Shown here piece by piece: positions 8,859 to 18,446 of a stretch of 64,000 bases of DNA (position 1 is the first letter of the stretch; each line of letters begins with the position of its first letter). A program made the position numbers and the translations under genes. The stretch lies in NCBI RefSeq assembly GCF_003610455.1, contig NZ_RAQK01000001.1, positions 2,046,001 to 2,110,000 on the forward strand. The letters run 5' to 3'. The notes below the pieces were generated by a model, which had not been told where the DNA came from, made no database searches, and worked only from the letters and a program-made list of their open reading frames with translations. This stretch comes from Sulfitobacter guttiformis (GTDB lineage: Bacteria > Pseudomonadota > Alphaproteobacteria > Rhodobacterales > Rhodobacteraceae).

Positions 8859-8892
8859 GCCCCTGAGATACCTCGGGGGCTGTTTTCGTTTT
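8859..8892 (+). terminator. Terminator between the AGCS symporter and nadD
   Basis: GCCCCTGAG and CTCGGGGGC form a 9-bp stem (one T-G pair) with a tiny loop, followed by TGTTTTCGTTTT. The U-rich tail touches the nadD start codon at 8891, so read-through could couple the two genes. Confidence 0.7.
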
Positions 8893-9493
8893 GCGATATG
8901 ATATTCCATATGCTGCCCCCGGTCAGGTGATCGGACTTTTGGGTGGCTCGTTTGATCCCGCGCACGAAGGACATGCGCACATCACGCGTGAAGCGCTCAA
9001 GCGGTTCGGACTGGACGCGGTGTGGTGGCTTGTGAGCCCCGGTAATCCGCTGAAAACGCGCGGGCCCGCGCCAATGGCGGCACGGATCGAGCAGGCCCAA
9101 GCGGTGATAAATCATCCGCAAGTTACCGTGACCGGCATCGAGGAACGCCTTGGCACACGCTATACTGCGCAGACGATTGCGGCATTGCAGGCGCTTTACC
9201 CGCGGGCGCGGTTTGTGTGGCTGATGGGCGCGGATAATCTGGCACAGTTCCACATGTGGCAGGATTGGAAGCGGATTGCCGAAACTGTGCCGATGGGCAT
9301 TTTGGCCCGTCCCGGCCAGCGTATTTCTGCACGGATGAGCAGAGCGGCAACCCTGTATGCCCCCTACCGGATTTTGGGGCGCAACAGCCAGTTGCTGGCG
9401 CAGGCGCATGCACCTGCGTGGTGTTTTGTGAATGTCCCGATGAAGGATGTTTCATCCTCTGCTATTCGCGCCTCGGGGGCGTGGTCAGCGTAA
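8891..9493 (+). CDS. nadD: Nicotinate-nucleotide adenylyltransferase
   Basis: A 200-residue enzyme that adenylylates nicotinate mononucleotide to deamido-NAD in NAD synthesis. The nucleotidyltransferase motif [14 protein letters not shown] (residues 18-31) carries the HxGH ATP site. [12 protein letters not shown] and a late SSSAIR (the ISxxxIR-type ATP loop) also match NadD. No ATG is available upstream of the motif, so I use TTG at 8891, giving [19 protein letters not shown]. This start lies in the tail of the preceding terminator. No Shine-Dalgarno is obvious, so initiation may be weak. The 3' end overlaps the convergent DMT gene by 9 bp. Confidence 0.93.
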   Translation: MRYDIPYAAPGQVIGLLGGSFDPAHEGHAHITREALKRFGLDAVWWLVSPGNPLKTRGPAPMAARIEQAQAVINHPQVTVTGIEERLGTRYTAQTIAALQALYPRARFVWLMGADNLAQFHMWQDWKRIAETVPMGILARPGQRISARMSRAATLYAPYRILGRNSQLLAQAHAPAWCFVNVPMKDVSSSAIRASGAWSA

Positions 9494-10309
9494 GCGTGCA
9501 GAGGCAAGGCCTGCCGTCAAAATAACTGCCAGCCCCGCCCATGTCCAGATGTCCGGGAGGTCGCCAAAGACGGCCCAACCCAACCCGACTGCCGCGACCA
9601 ACTGGAAGTATACCAGCGGAGCGATGCGTGTAGCAGGCACCAGCTGATAGGCGTAAAGTAGCAGCAGGTTTCCCATCATCGAGCACAATGCCGAGATCAG
9701 TGTGAGGCCCGCGATCGTGCCCGTAAAAGCGGGCAGATGAGTGACACCTAGCGGAACAAGTACCAGTGCCGCTATCAAGAGTTGGATGAATGTCATCGCC
9801 AGCGGTGTTCCAAGCGGCCCCAACCAGCGGGACATCGTAAGAAATACTCCGTAGCAGGTGCCTGCGGTCACTGCCCAAAGCACGCCCGTGCTAGCCCCCA
9901 TGCCCGGACGGACGACGATGAGCACGCCTAAAAACCCAAGCACAACCAGCGCCGAGCGCAGTGGTGTCACAGGCTCGCGCAAGAAAATCACCGCCAGAAC
10001 ATAGCTGATCAGCGGTCCCACAAAGAACGCTGCAAAGACGGTGGCGACTTCTTCGACCCGAAGCGCGTTTTGGATGCAACTGATACCGGCAGCAAGAAAA
10101 CAGGCCCGTACCCAGATGCGCCAGTTACGCAACAGCGCCCATGCGCTGCGCGGAACGAAGGGCAGAATTAGCACTGCCCCGACCAGAAAGCGGGACCATG
10201 CGACAAATATCGGCGCTGTCTGATATGTTCCGCTGAGCAATTTGCCTGCACTGTCCCCAGCAGGGATCAAGGACATAGCTAGAAACATGATAAAAACGGC
10301 GCGCTGCAT
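9485..10309 (-). CDS. EamA/DMT family transporter
   Basis: A 274-residue inner-membrane protein with ten predicted helices in two EamA repeats, e.g. [19 protein letters not shown] in the first half and [16 protein letters not shown] plus [16 protein letters not shown] in the second. This family exports or imports small metabolites (amino acids, purines, sugars), usually by antiport. The substrate cannot be read from the sequence. It is convergent with nadD, with a 9-bp overlap of coding ends. It has no recognisable partner gene and is probably monocistronic. A second EamA protein lies at the window end, but the two are not near-identical. Confidence 0.9.
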   Translation of the reverse strand: MQRAVFIMFLAMSLIPAGDSAGKLLSGTYQTAPIFVAWSRFLVGAVLILPFVPRSAWALLRNWRIWVRACFLAAGISCIQNALRVEEVATVFAAFFVGPLISYVLAVIFLREPVTPLRSALVVLGFLGVLIVVRPGMGASTGVLWAVTAGTCYGVFLTMSRWLGPLGTPLAMTFIQLLIAALVLVPLGVTHLPAFTGTIAGLTLISALCSMMGNLLLLYAYQLVPATRIAPLVYFQLVAAVGLGWAVFGDLPDIWTWAGLAVILTAGLASARLR

Positions 10310-10396
10310 AGTGATGCGCTATCACCTGCGTGTGTCCGAGGAAATGTCATTTATGGGCGCTTGTGGCGGCGACCTGTCTTAGGGTAACCCTGAAGA

Positions 10397-11893
10397 ATGG
10401 AACGCGCATTTTCACGACGGTATTTTTTGGGCACTGCTGCTGCCGCTGCGGTTTTAGGGTCGCATACTGCGCAGGCAGCGCCGCCCACTGAATCGCTCCG
10501 GCCCGTTCAGAGGGGTGAGGCGTTTTTTAAACGTGCTGCGCGCAGTGTCGAGGATATTCTGGGCGAAGCAAAGCTTGCAGGCAATGTATCATTCGCTGTG
10601 TCTGACGCAGCGACAGGCAAGACGCTTGAGACCCATGATGCCGCTATAGCGCGCCCGCCCGCGAGTGTGACAAAAGCGATTACCGCGCTTTACGCGTTGG
10701 ACGCGCTGGGCGCCGGACACAGGTTCGAGACGCGCCTGCTGGCGACAGGTGGGGTCGTCAACGGTGAGATTGGCGGCGATCTGGTTTTGGTCGGGGGAGG
10801 TGATCCTACGCTTGATACGGACACACTGGCGCTGATGGCTGCAAATCTGAAGGCTGCGGGAATCATCGGCGTTAAAGGAGGGTTCAAGGTTTATGAGGCC
10901 AGCCTGCCGGTAATTTCGCGAATTGATCCCGAACAACCCGATCAGGTGGGGTATAACCCAGGGGTGTCAGGCATCGCTCTGAACTACAACCGCGTTCATT
11001 TTGAATGGAGACGCGCGAGTGGCAATTATACTGTGACGATGGAGGGGCGCTCCGATAAGTATCGCCCCGCAGTGACAATGGCCGTTATGCAAATCCGTGA
11101 TCGTGCTGCGCCGGTTTACACCTATGAAGATAAGGCGGGAATTGACGCGTGGTCTGTTGCCCGTGGTGCTCTAGGCGGCAGCGGCTCCCGTTGGTTGCCG
11201 GTGCGCAAGCCAGGCTTGTATGCAGGCGAAGTTTTCCAGACGCTGGCGGGCGCTCACGGGATCAGGTTGAGTGCGCCGAAGATTGTGGATGTGGTTCCCG
11301 AGGCTGAGATCCTCGTCCGTCAGGAAAGCGAGGACTTGAGAAGTATTCTGCGCGACATGCTGAAATGGTCAACCAACCTGACGGCTGAAATGATGGGCCT
11401 TGCAGCGAGCGCTGCCCATGGACCGGTTCCGGTGAGCCTCAAAGCGTCTGCATCACAGATGAATATCTGGGCCCGCGCGAATTTGGGGATGACGGGGCCC
11501 GCGCTGGTGGATCACTCCGGCCTTGGTGATGATAGCCGTTTAACAGCGAACGACATGGTTGCAGCCCTTGTGCATGCCCGCAACGAGGGCCTGCGCGATA
11601 TTCTCAAGCCCGTGAAAATGCGTGATGAAAAGCGCAAAGTAGTGGATGATCATCCGATCAAGGTTGATGCGAAGACAGGTACACTAAATTTCGTGTCCGC
11701 GCTTGCGGGGTATCTGACGGGACCTGACGGGACAGAGATGGCATTTGCCATTTTTGCGGCCGATCAGGATATTCGCGCGAAGTTGACTCGCGCTGAGCGT
11801 GAAGGCCCTCCGGGGAGCGACAGCTGGAACATCCGCGCTAAACGGATGCAGCAGCATCTTATTGAGCGCTGGGGCGTTCTTTACGGCGCTTAG
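10397..11893 (+). CDS. dacB: D-alanyl-D-alanine carboxypeptidase/endopeptidase (PBP4 family)
   Basis: A 498-residue periplasmic peptidoglycan hydrolase of peptidase family S13. The N-terminus SRRYFLGTAAAAAVLG resembles a Tat signal. The catalytic SxxK is SVTK at residues 90-93, the SxN-type motif lies in WSTNLTAEMM, and KTGT begins at about residue 426. The long insertion between SxxK and SxN is characteristic of the PBP4/DacB class. It trims or cleaves D-Ala-meso-DAP cross-links during wall remodelling. The start at 10397 has only a weak purine-rich ribosome site but no better ATG exists. The gene stands alone between a divergent DMT gene and a convergent TerB-like gene. Confidence 0.93.
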   Translation: MERAFSRRYFLGTAAAAAVLGSHTAQAAPPTESLRPVQRGEAFFKRAARSVEDILGEAKLAGNVSFAVSDAATGKTLETHDAAIARPPASVTKAITALYALDALGAGHRFETRLLATGGVVNGEIGGDLVLVGGGDPTLDTDTLALMAANLKAAGIIGVKGGFKVYEASLPVISRIDPEQPDQVGYNPGVSGIALNYNRVHFEWRRASGNYTVTMEGRSDKYRPAVTMAVMQIRDRAAPVYTYEDKAGIDAWSVARGALGGSGSRWLPVRKPGLYAGEVFQTLAGAHGIRLSAPKIVDVVPEAEILVRQESEDLRSILRDMLKWSTNLTAEMMGLAASAAHGPVPVSLKASASQMNIWARANLGMTGPALVDHSGLGDDSRLTANDMVAALVHARNEGLRDILKPVKMRDEKRKVVDDHPIKVDAKTGTLNFVSALAGYLTGPDGTEMAFAIFAADQDIRAKLTRAEREGPPGSDSWNIRAKRMQQHLIERWGVLYGA

Positions 11894-11944
11894 CCTGCTG
11901 ATTTTAAACCTGACTGCTTTTATGGGAGAGCTGGGGGATGCTCC

Positions 11945-12367
11945 TCAGGTGAGGTGGCGTGCGCGGGCTCCGCGTTCAATCGCTGCAGCGTGCAACCGGT
12001 CAATATTCAGCTCATAGCGGATTTCTTCGAGAATACGCATCTCGGCTTCCTCAAGCTTGCCATCGGCTGCGGCAACATCGCAAGCCAGTGCATATGCGGT
12101 CTCGTTCAGGCGATCGGGCAGGGCCTCGCGCACCAAACCGAATAGAGCATCTAGGCCGTCTTCTTGCTCGAACAGATCGAATACCATCTGGCTGACGGTC
12201 TTGATCCGGTCTTGGTCGAAATCGGCAAAGATCGGGAGCAGGGTGACAGCCGTCTGGATCTTGATAAGCTCTGTGGTGCCAATATGTTCGTCCGAGGCGG
12301 AAACGGCGATCATTACGGCCACAAGACAATCCTGTGCGCTAAGCGTAAGGGAGGGGTCGTTTTGCAT
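11945..12367 (-). CDS. TerB-like (tellurite resistance TerB family) protein
   Basis: A 140-residue all-helical soluble protein. AQDCLVAVMIAVSASDEHIG and ALACDVAAADGKLEEAEMR are the paired DG/E repeats of the TerB fold, an acidic helical bundle thought to bind metal. TerB-family proteins are often unrelated to tellurite and have no fixed function; no other ter genes lie nearby. It is convergent with the PBP4 gene and divergent from lysS, with about 120 bp to the latter. I am confident of the fold family, not of the role. Confidence 0.8.
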   Translation of the reverse strand: MQNDPSLTLSAQDCLVAVMIAVSASDEHIGTTELIKIQTAVTLLPIFADFDQDRIKTVSQMVFDLFEQEDGLDALFGLVREALPDRLNETAYALACDVAAADGKLEEAEMRILEEIRYELNIDRLHAAAIERGARARHLT

Positions 12368-12489
12368 TCTAGGGGATCCTTTACGCGGCGATGTTAGATG
12401 TGCAGATTATTGACGGCACGGGCCTTGCGCAATAGACGATGCCAATGCGGCGCGATAAGGTGCTAGCGATTATTTTCGGGAAGTTTGAT

Positions 12490-14070
12490 ATGTCTGAGAT
12501 GCGGGATGCAGCAATGCAGAGCAAAGCGTGGCCTTTTGAAGAAGCGCGCCGCCTGCTCAAACGCTATCAGGGTAAAGCGCCTGAGAAGGGGTATGTCCTG
12601 TTCGAAACAGGCTATGGCCCCTCCGGACTGCCGCATATCGGAACCTTTGGCGAGGTTGCCCGGACAACGATGATCCGCCGCGCATTCGAGGCGATCAGCG
12701 ACATTCCTACCCGCCTTGTTTGCTTTTCCGACGATCTTGACGGCATGCGGAAGGTGCCGAGCAATGTCCCGAATCCGGAGGCGTTGATCGAGCATTTGCA
12801 GCTGCCGCTGACATCTGTGCCTGATCCGTTTGGCGAGTTCGAAAGCTTTGGGCATCATAACAATGCAATGCTGCGGCGGTTTCTCGATACCTTTGGTTTT
12901 GAATATGAGTTTATCTCGGCCACTGAATTCTATGCTTCCGGCCAGTTCGACGAGATTCTGATGCGCGCCGCTGAAAAATACGATGAGATCATGGAAGTCA
13001 TGCTCAAATCTCTTCGCGAGGAACGGCGTCAGACCTATTCCATCTTCCTGCCGATCCATCCGGTGACCGGTCGAGTGATGTATGTGCCGATGAAATCGGT
13101 GGATGCAAAGGCGGGGACGATCACTTTTGACACCGATGAAGGCGAGGAGATGACCCTTCCGGTGACGGGCGGTAATGTAAAGCTGCAATGGAAACCCGAT
13201 TTCGGGGCGCGTTGGGCGGCCCTCGGGGTCGATTTCGAGATGTACGGCAAGGATCACAGTACCAACACGCCGATCTACGATTCGATTTGTCGTATCCTTG
13301 GCGCGCGTGCGCCGGAGCATTTCAGCTATGAGTTGTTCCTTGATCAGGACGGGCACAAGATTTCAAAGACTTCCGGCAACGGACTGTCGATAGACGAATG
13401 GCTTACCTATGCCAGTGCGGAATCTCTGTCGTATTTTATGTATCTCAAGCCCAAGACGGCCAAGCGGATGTATTTCGATGTGATCCCTAAGGCGGTGGAC
13501 GAATACCACCAGCAGTTGCGCGCCTATGAGACCCAGGACATCAAAGGCCAGCTCAACAATCCCGTCTGGCACATCCACGGCGGCGATGTGCCGAAATCGG
13601 ATATGGTTGTACCATTCTCGATGTTGCTCAACCTCGCCTCTGTTTCGTCGGCAGAGGATAAGGCCCAACTGTGGGGCTTTATCCAGCGCTATGCACCCGA
13701 GGCAACACCTGAAACGAACCCCGGCATGGACGCAGCCGCAGCATTTGCGGTGCGCTACTTCAATGATTTCGTGAAGCCCGAAAAGGTATTCCGAACGCCC
13801 AGCGAACTGGAACGTGAGGCGCTGATCGATCTGCGCGCGCAACTGTCTGAGTGGGATGGCGGCCTTGATGCAGATGCGTTGCAGACGATGGTGTTTGCCG
13901 TGGGCAAGGAGCGTTTTGATCCGCTTCGCGACTGGTTTACTGCCCTCTATGAAGTGCTTCTTGGCGCGTCGCAGGGGCCACGGTTTGGCGGGTTTATCGC
14001 CCTTTATGGCGTTGAGGAAACAGTCGCGCTGATTGACAACGCGTTGGCTGGAAAATTGACAGCAGTGTGA
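12490..14070 (+). CDS. lysS: Class I lysyl-tRNA synthetase
   Basis: A 526-residue class I LysRS, the archaeal-type enzyme found in most alphaproteobacteria instead of the class II form. The HIGH signature is [16 protein letters not shown], and the KMSKS equivalent is the KISKT in [12 protein letters not shown], both in the Rossmann catalytic domain. A helical C-terminal anticodon-binding region follows. I chose the ATG at 12490 ([16 protein letters not shown]), preceded by CGGGAAG; an in-frame ATG at 12439 would add 17 residues. It charges tRNA-Lys in the cytoplasm. It is a single gene, followed 62 bp later by a DUF4864 gene. Confidence 0.95.
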   Translation: MSEMRDAAMQSKAWPFEEARRLLKRYQGKAPEKGYVLFETGYGPSGLPHIGTFGEVARTTMIRRAFEAISDIPTRLVCFSDDLDGMRKVPSNVPNPEALIEHLQLPLTSVPDPFGEFESFGHHNNAMLRRFLDTFGFEYEFISATEFYASGQFDEILMRAAEKYDEIMEVMLKSLREERRQTYSIFLPIHPVTGRVMYVPMKSVDAKAGTITFDTDEGEEMTLPVTGGNVKLQWKPDFGARWAALGVDFEMYGKDHSTNTPIYDSICRILGARAPEHFSYELFLDQDGHKISKTSGNGLSIDEWLTYASAESLSYFMYLKPKTAKRMYFDVIPKAVDEYHQQLRAYETQDIKGQLNNPVWHIHGGDVPKSDMVVPFSMLLNLASVSSAEDKAQLWGFIQRYAPEATPETNPGMDAAAAFAVRYFNDFVKPEKVFRTPSELEREALIDLRAQLSEWDGGLDADALQTMVFAVGKERFDPLRDWFTALYEVLLGASQGPRFGGFIALYGVEETVALIDNALAGKLTAV

Positions 14071-14132
14071 AACTCTTGCCCTGTCGCTTGCGTGATTTAC
14101 TTTAGGTCATGAAGGCGACAGGGAGAGTGACA

Positions 14133-14534
14133 ATGAAAATGGTAGTCTTGGCGGCGACATTTGCGATGCTGACTGCGTTTGGTGCGCAAGCACAGGATGC
14201 TGAAATACGTGGCACAATCAATCAGCAGTTTGAGGCGTTCAAGGTGGATGATTTCACCACTGCCTTCACGTTTGCTAGTCCGTCATTGCAGATGTTTTTT
14301 CAAAACCCGCAGAACTTTGGCCGTATGGTGAGCCAAGGGTATCCGATGGTATGGCGGCCTTCGCGGGTCGATTATCTGGATCTGCGACAAGAGGATGATA
14401 CCTATTGGCAAAGGGTGCAGATTACGGACCAGAAGGGCCGTTTTCACCTTCTGGAATACCGTATGGAGCAAACGCCAGACGGCTGGCGTATCAGTGGTGT
14501 GCAGATACTTGATGCACCCGGCGCTGCTGTTTGA
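14133..14534 (+). CDS. DUF4864 domain-containing exported protein
   Basis: A 133-residue secreted protein of unknown function. I use the ATG at 14133, preceded by GGGAGAG; the in-frame ATG at 14109 would add 8 residues. Residues 1-21 form a signal peptide (MKMVVLAATFAMLTAFGAQA). The mature part, including INQQFEAFKVDDFTTAFTFA and VWRPSRVDYLDL, is a cystatin/NTF2-like small alpha-beta domain typical of DUF4864, which is widespread in Rhodobacterales. No enzymatic residues stand out. It follows lysS on the same strand but is probably independent. Confidence 0.8.
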   Translation: MKMVVLAATFAMLTAFGAQAQDAEIRGTINQQFEAFKVDDFTTAFTFASPSLQMFFQNPQNFGRMVSQGYPMVWRPSRVDYLDLRQEDDTYWQRVQITDQKGRFHLLEYRMEQTPDGWRISGVQILDAPGAAV

Positions 14535-14639
14535 GGCGCAACAGCACCGTGACGGTGGCATAGCAGCACCTTAATCCCTCGTTGATATTTCCCTGCGGTG
14601 TGTCCGGCAGTTGCGCCGGAGAAGCGCGAAAGGGATATT

Positions 14640-16934
14640 ATGAATACGGCACTCAGCAGCTTGAACAACCTAACCCCCGCCCCCTATGCAAGCGGGCTCG
14701 CGGCCTATTCCAACGGCAACGGCACGGCGGGATCGCCGAGTTATGCCACCTCCGGCAATGGAATTTTCGTTCCCGCAGATCAGGATTTCGGCGGTACGCT
14801 GGAAATTCTTAAGACAAGCAGCACGCAGACCCTCAGGTACAAAGGCGAGACACCAATTGTTCCGGGGTGCTATGTGCAGATCAAAGCGCGGGTAAAGGCA
14901 ATCAGCGGGAATCTTCCATCGGTGCGGATCGCAGCCTATGCGGCACGTTCTGACGGTACAGCCCTGAGCGGTGTGGTGACCGAAGGCGCGTTGACCCCGC
15001 TGACCGCATACGGTCAGATTGTGGAGGTCAGTGCGATTGTGGGCATCGGCAACCGTTCCGGCGTGGATATGGTATGGGGCGTCAACGCAGATTACGGTCA
15101 TTTCGGTATTGATCTGGTGGGGCAGAACGGTGGTGTGGTGCGGGTGGATGATATCGAGATCAACGATGTCTCTTCTCTGTTTCTGAGCGATATTGTCGCG
15201 ACGATCGATGTCCGTGATTTTGGTGCAATTGGCGACGGTGTTACCGATGACACTGCGGCGTTCGAGGCGGCGAACCGTGCAGCGAACGATCGAACTGTCC
15301 TGATTCCTGCAGGGGTATTTCGCCTCAACGGGGATGTGACATTTGACACGCTCACCAAATTCGAAGGCAAGGTAACGATGCCAACATCGGCAGTTCTACT
15401 GCTGCGGCAAAATTTCGATTTGCCTAACTACATTCAGGCATTCGATGATGAAGAACTCGCGTTTAAAAAGGCGTTTCAGGCGTTGCTGAACAATTCGGAT
15501 CACGAATCGCTTGATCTGGGGGGACGAAAGGTTGCGTTGACCGGACCAATTGATTTGCAGGCAGCCGTGCCCAACCGGACGCGTTATGAGACACGCCGTG
15601 CCATCCACAACGGCCAGCTCATTGCGATGACTGATGGCGATTGGGACACCACAACGATTACTGCGCAGGCAACATATAGCACAGGCAATCCACGCACCCT
15701 TACTAATGTGGCGAATGTGGCGAATATTCCCATAGGCAGCCATGTAAGCGGTTCTGGTGTGGGCCGCGAAATTTATGTTCGCGGCAAAAACGTAGCGCGC
15801 GGCGAACTCACGCTTAACGGACCATTGTACGATGCGGCAGGTACGCAGAATTTTACCTTTCGCCGATATAAATACATGCTCGATTTCAGCGGCTTTGATG
15901 TGATCGCAAAGTTTATAATCCACAATGTGGAGCTTCAGTGTCAGGAGCTTTGTAGCGGAATCATGCTGGCAGATGCAGGAACGATCTTTACGGTCCGTGA
16001 CTGTTTCATAACCACACCGAAAGATCGCGGAATCACGTCGATTGGAGGTGGATGTCAGGGCATGTTCATCGAGCGCTGTCAATTTCTGTCAGCAGAAAAT
16101 GATCTGGCGGTGTCACAGCGCAGCACGATTGCGCTCAACGTGAATGCGAATGATGTTAAGCTGCGCAATTGTCGGGCCGAAAGATTTCGCCATTTTGCGG
16201 TCATGGCAGGCCAGAATCACCTGATCATCGGAAACCACTTTTTTCAGGGTGATACCGTGAATGGCGGCATTCGGTCGGCTGGTGTGGTGCTGGCAGAGGC
16301 CTATGCATCCTGCGTTTTCAACAATAACTACGTCGATAACGCGTTTTTTGAATGGACAAACGAGCGGGACCCCACCCCCGGCTTCAACGGCGGTTTCTCT
16401 TTCAGCTCGCTTGAGGTGGCCGGAAACATCTTTCTATCGGGTGAGGTTGCGACCAGCTTTAGCTATCTGGTGATCAAGCCGTATGGCGAAGGCCATTTTA
16501 TAAACGGTCTGAATGTGTCGGGTAATCGCTTCCGAAGCATCAATGGTTTTGTGGACCGCGCGGAGCGGGTCGATACCAGCTTTGCCGATTTGAACTTCAC
16601 CCGTATGCGCAATGTCCGTTTCACTGGAAATTCGTTCCACGGGATCAGCAATCCGGTTGTTAACCCATTGTTGATGGAGGCCATAGAGGAGTCTAATCAG
16701 CAAACATGGGTGATCGAAACAGGACCCGGGCTGCCGTTTCAGGGGCGTTCGCTTAGTGTGGATTCCGTGGTGGTGCGAGGGGGCGTGCGTAATACGGCCA
16801 ACCAACTCAATTATGATAACCCATTTGTGCGTGCGCAGCAGGGACCAGACGCAAATCAGGTGCATGTCGTATGGTCCGAGCCTGTACGTGGCAAGATTGC
16901 TGTGATGGCTCGAATGGACAACGATACCGTTTAG
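14640..16934 (+). CDS. Right-handed beta-helix protein, pectate-lyase-3/GH28-like
   Basis: A 764-residue protein. The ATG at 14640 follows GAAAGGG; a GTG at 14598 would add 14 residues. Residues 1-180 look like a beta-sandwich with low-complexity Gly/Ser/Asn at the very start. Residues around 185-235 (TIDVRDFGAIGDGVTDDTAA, then IPAGVFRLNG) are the start of a Pectate_lyase_3 beta-helix. The rest has repeated short strands with Asn/Gly turns (FNNNYVDNAFFEW, NVSGNRFRSI, RFTGNSFHGI). This architecture is used by polysaccharide lyases/hydrolases and phage tail spikes. No Sec signal peptide is visible, so export would need another route. The likely target is a polysaccharide; the activity is not determined. 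Confidence 0.8.
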   Translation: MNTALSSLNNLTPAPYASGLAAYSNGNGTAGSPSYATSGNGIFVPADQDFGGTLEILKTSSTQTLRYKGETPIVPGCYVQIKARVKAISGNLPSVRIAAYAARSDGTALSGVVTEGALTPLTAYGQIVEVSAIVGIGNRSGVDMVWGVNADYGHFGIDLVGQNGGVVRVDDIEINDVSSLFLSDIVATIDVRDFGAIGDGVTDDTAAFEAANRAANDRTVLIPAGVFRLNGDVTFDTLTKFEGKVTMPTSAVLLLRQNFDLPNYIQAFDDEELAFKKAFQALLNNSDHESLDLGGRKVALTGPIDLQAAVPNRTRYETRRAIHNGQLIAMTDGDWDTTTITAQATYSTGNPRTLTNVANVANIPIGSHVSGSGVGREIYVRGKNVARGELTLNGPLYDAAGTQNFTFRRYKYMLDFSGFDVIAKFIIHNVELQCQELCSGIMLADAGTIFTVRDCFITTPKDRGITSIGGGCQGMFIERCQFLSAENDLAVSQRSTIALNVNANDVKLRNCRAERFRHFAVMAGQNHLIIGNHFFQGDTVNGGIRSAGVVLAEAYASCVFNNNYVDNAFFEWTNERDPTPGFNGGFSFSSLEVAGNIFLSGEVATSFSYLVIKPYGEGHFINGLNVSGNRFRSINGFVDRAERVDTSFADLNFTRMRNVRFTGNSFHGISNPVVNPLLMEAIEESNQQTWVIETGPGLPFQGRSLSVDSVVVRGGVRNTANQLNYDNPFVRAQQGPDANQVHVVWSEPVRGKIAVMARMDNDTV

Positions 16935-16974
16935 AGGAAAAGGGGTTTCGGCGCGCAATGTGCCGGAGCCCACC

Positions 16975-17652
16975 TTAGAACTCTCGCCACAGCCCCAATT
17001 TTATTGCGCTTTTTTCGATATTGCCCAGCTCGCTTTCGGCGCCGAATTGGAACCGGAATTTGGTCCAGTCCGGACTTAAAACCACTGATGGCGCGAGGGT
17101 CGCAGCGGTTTCGCCCGCGATATCGACGGTATAAAGCTGGAGCATGCCTGCGGTGAGATCGGTAAAGTTAAGGCCGACGGTCGTGTCCAGCTTGGCAATA
17201 TGTTCTCCAAAAGTAACATCCCAGACCAGAGATGCCTCAATCGTAGCCCATCCCGATTTTTCACCCAATTTGATCCCGCGGCCCCAGCTCAGGCCTGCGC
17301 GCGCAATTGGAAGTGTTTGTACGCCGATCCACCCTGCGCCTATGCCTGCTTCATATGCCCATTTCGATGTTGCGTCCGGCGTTGATAATGCGCGCCGGAG
17401 GGAAAAAATAGCGTAACCGCTTTCAGGTGCAAAACGTAGTCTGAGCATGCTAATGTCTGCAATGAGAGTGGTTTTGTCGGTAAGCCCGTACTCCAGATAG
17501 GTTTGGCTCGATGTATCGAGAAAATAGGTTGCCGATATGGAGCTTGCCGTGAAGGAAGAGCCTTTTTCACGCAGCCACGGACCAGCCTTTGAGCTGCCTG
17601 CAAGGATGATGAGCAACAAGGCGGGCAAAAGGCGTTCGTACACTGTGGGCAA
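16975..17652 (-). CDS. Putative outer-membrane beta-barrel protein
   Basis: A 225-residue protein that I do not recognise as a named family. Residues 1-23 (ERLLPALLLIILAGSSKAG) form a signal peptide. The remainder alternates polar and hydrophobic residues in strand-length blocks (TYLEYGLTDKTTLIADI, AGLSWGRGIKLG, GWATIEASLVWDV) and ends in Phe (LGLWREF). A terminal aromatic residue is the usual recognition signal for outer-membrane barrel insertion. It is convergent with the beta-helix gene, 40 bp away. Any link to export or binding of polysaccharide is speculative. Confidence 0.6.
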   Translation of the reverse strand: MPTVYERLLPALLLIILAGSSKAGPWLREKGSSFTASSISATYFLDTSSQTYLEYGLTDKTTLIADISMLRLRFAPESGYAIFSLRRALSTPDATSKWAYEAGIGAGWIGVQTLPIARAGLSWGRGIKLGEKSGWATIEASLVWDVTFGEHIAKLDTTVGLNFTDLTAGMLQLYTVDIAGETAATLAPSVVLSPDWTKFRFQFGAESELGNIEKSAIKLGLWREF

Positions 17653-17704
17653 TTCTCCTGCCCTCAGCTTTGGTTAACATCCGTTAATAAATAGTTAGCG
17701 AAGT

Positions 17705-17734
17705 CAAAAAAAGGCCTCGCTGTGAAGCGAGGCC
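17705..17734 (-). terminator. Terminator of the PLDc_N gene
   Basis: GGCCTCGCT and AGCGAGGCC form a 9-bp stem with a GTGA loop. On the minus strand it is followed by a run of seven T. It lies 27 bp after the stop at 17761. Confidence 0.9.
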
Positions 17735-17760
17735 CCTTACGTCTGGTAAACAAACGTCTC

Positions 17761-17946
17761 TCAGGTTTTGAGAGCTGTCCCGCGTGGCCCGATGAGGAGC
17801 CATACGACAAATCCGACGACTGGAAACGCTACAACGCCCAGACTCCACAAGATTTTGCCCAAAATGCCCGCATTGGACGAAAAGATCTGAAGCACTGCGT
17901 AGATGATAGCGATCAGATGAAGGGTCGCGAGAATGCCATATTCCAT
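17761..17946 (-). CDS. PLDc_N domain small membrane protein
   Basis: A 61-residue protein made of two hydrophobic helices. The pattern ILGKILWSLGVVAFPVVGFV followed by VWLLIGPRG is the phospholipase-D N-terminal (PLDc_N) domain standing alone. In full phospholipases this segment anchors the enzyme in the membrane; free copies are common and have no known function. The plus strand upstream holds GGGAGAAC, reverse complement GTTCTCCC, so no strong ribosome site is evident. The gene is monocistronic with an excellent terminator. Confidence 0.85.
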   Translation of the reverse strand: MEYGILATLHLIAIIYAVLQIFSSNAGILGKILWSLGVVAFPVVGFVVWLLIGPRGTALKT

Positions 17947-18032
17947 TGTAGTTCTCCCAAATGTGCTTTGTTAACTGTTATGATAAGAACAGTTTGGACA
18001 GCGGATTGTTCCAGATATTGTGAATAAAAGTG

Positions 18033-18437
18033 ATGAAGTTTGTGGCGCAGATTTTCGTTGATGGCTCGAATGTATTGTTTTGGCGCGGTGGACAGGCAGA
18101 TCGCGATGTCCCGCTTTTGGTGATACAGGCGCTTTTGAGGCGACGGTTTCAACCGGTCGTTTACTTTGATCACAGTATCGGGCGGCATCTGAGTAAGGAC
18201 GATCTCGCTGCGCTGAGCAATGTTGCTCAGGTCGTCATAGCGCCACGTGGAACTCCCGCGGATGCACTGCTTCTCGCTGCAGCGGCGCAAGAGCGCATAC
18301 AGATCGTTAGCTGTGACCGCTTTAGAGATTGGCGTCCAGATCAACCACAACTGAGAATGAAGTGGTTGGTTACAGGGCGGATCGAGAAGGGCGGGCAGGT
18401 AAGCTTTTCGAAAAAACTGAAGCCCGCACCGCTTTGA
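18033..18437 (+). CDS. NYN/Zc3h12a-like ribonuclease domain protein
   Basis: A 134-residue cytoplasmic protein. It starts FVAQIFVDGSNVLFWRGG with the catalytic Asp of PIN/NYN nucleases. VVYFDHSIGRHLS gives the next acidic strand, PRGTPADALLLAAAA carries the conserved Asp in the central helix, and IQIVSCDRFRDW gives the last acidic strand with the typical SxD. This order of acidic residues fits the Zc3h12a-like NYN ribonuclease family. I use ATG 18033; a GTG one codon upstream is possible. It is convergent with uvrB, 9 bp away. The RNA target is unknown, and a toxin role is unlikely without a partner antitoxin gene. Confidence 0.7.
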   Translation: MKFVAQIFVDGSNVLFWRGGQADRDVPLLVIQALLRRRFQPVVYFDHSIGRHLSKDDLAALSNVAQVVIAPRGTPADALLLAAAAQERIQIVSCDRFRDWRPDQPQLRMKWLVTGRIEKGGQVSFSKKLKPAPL

Positions 18438-18446
18438 CAAGCATGT

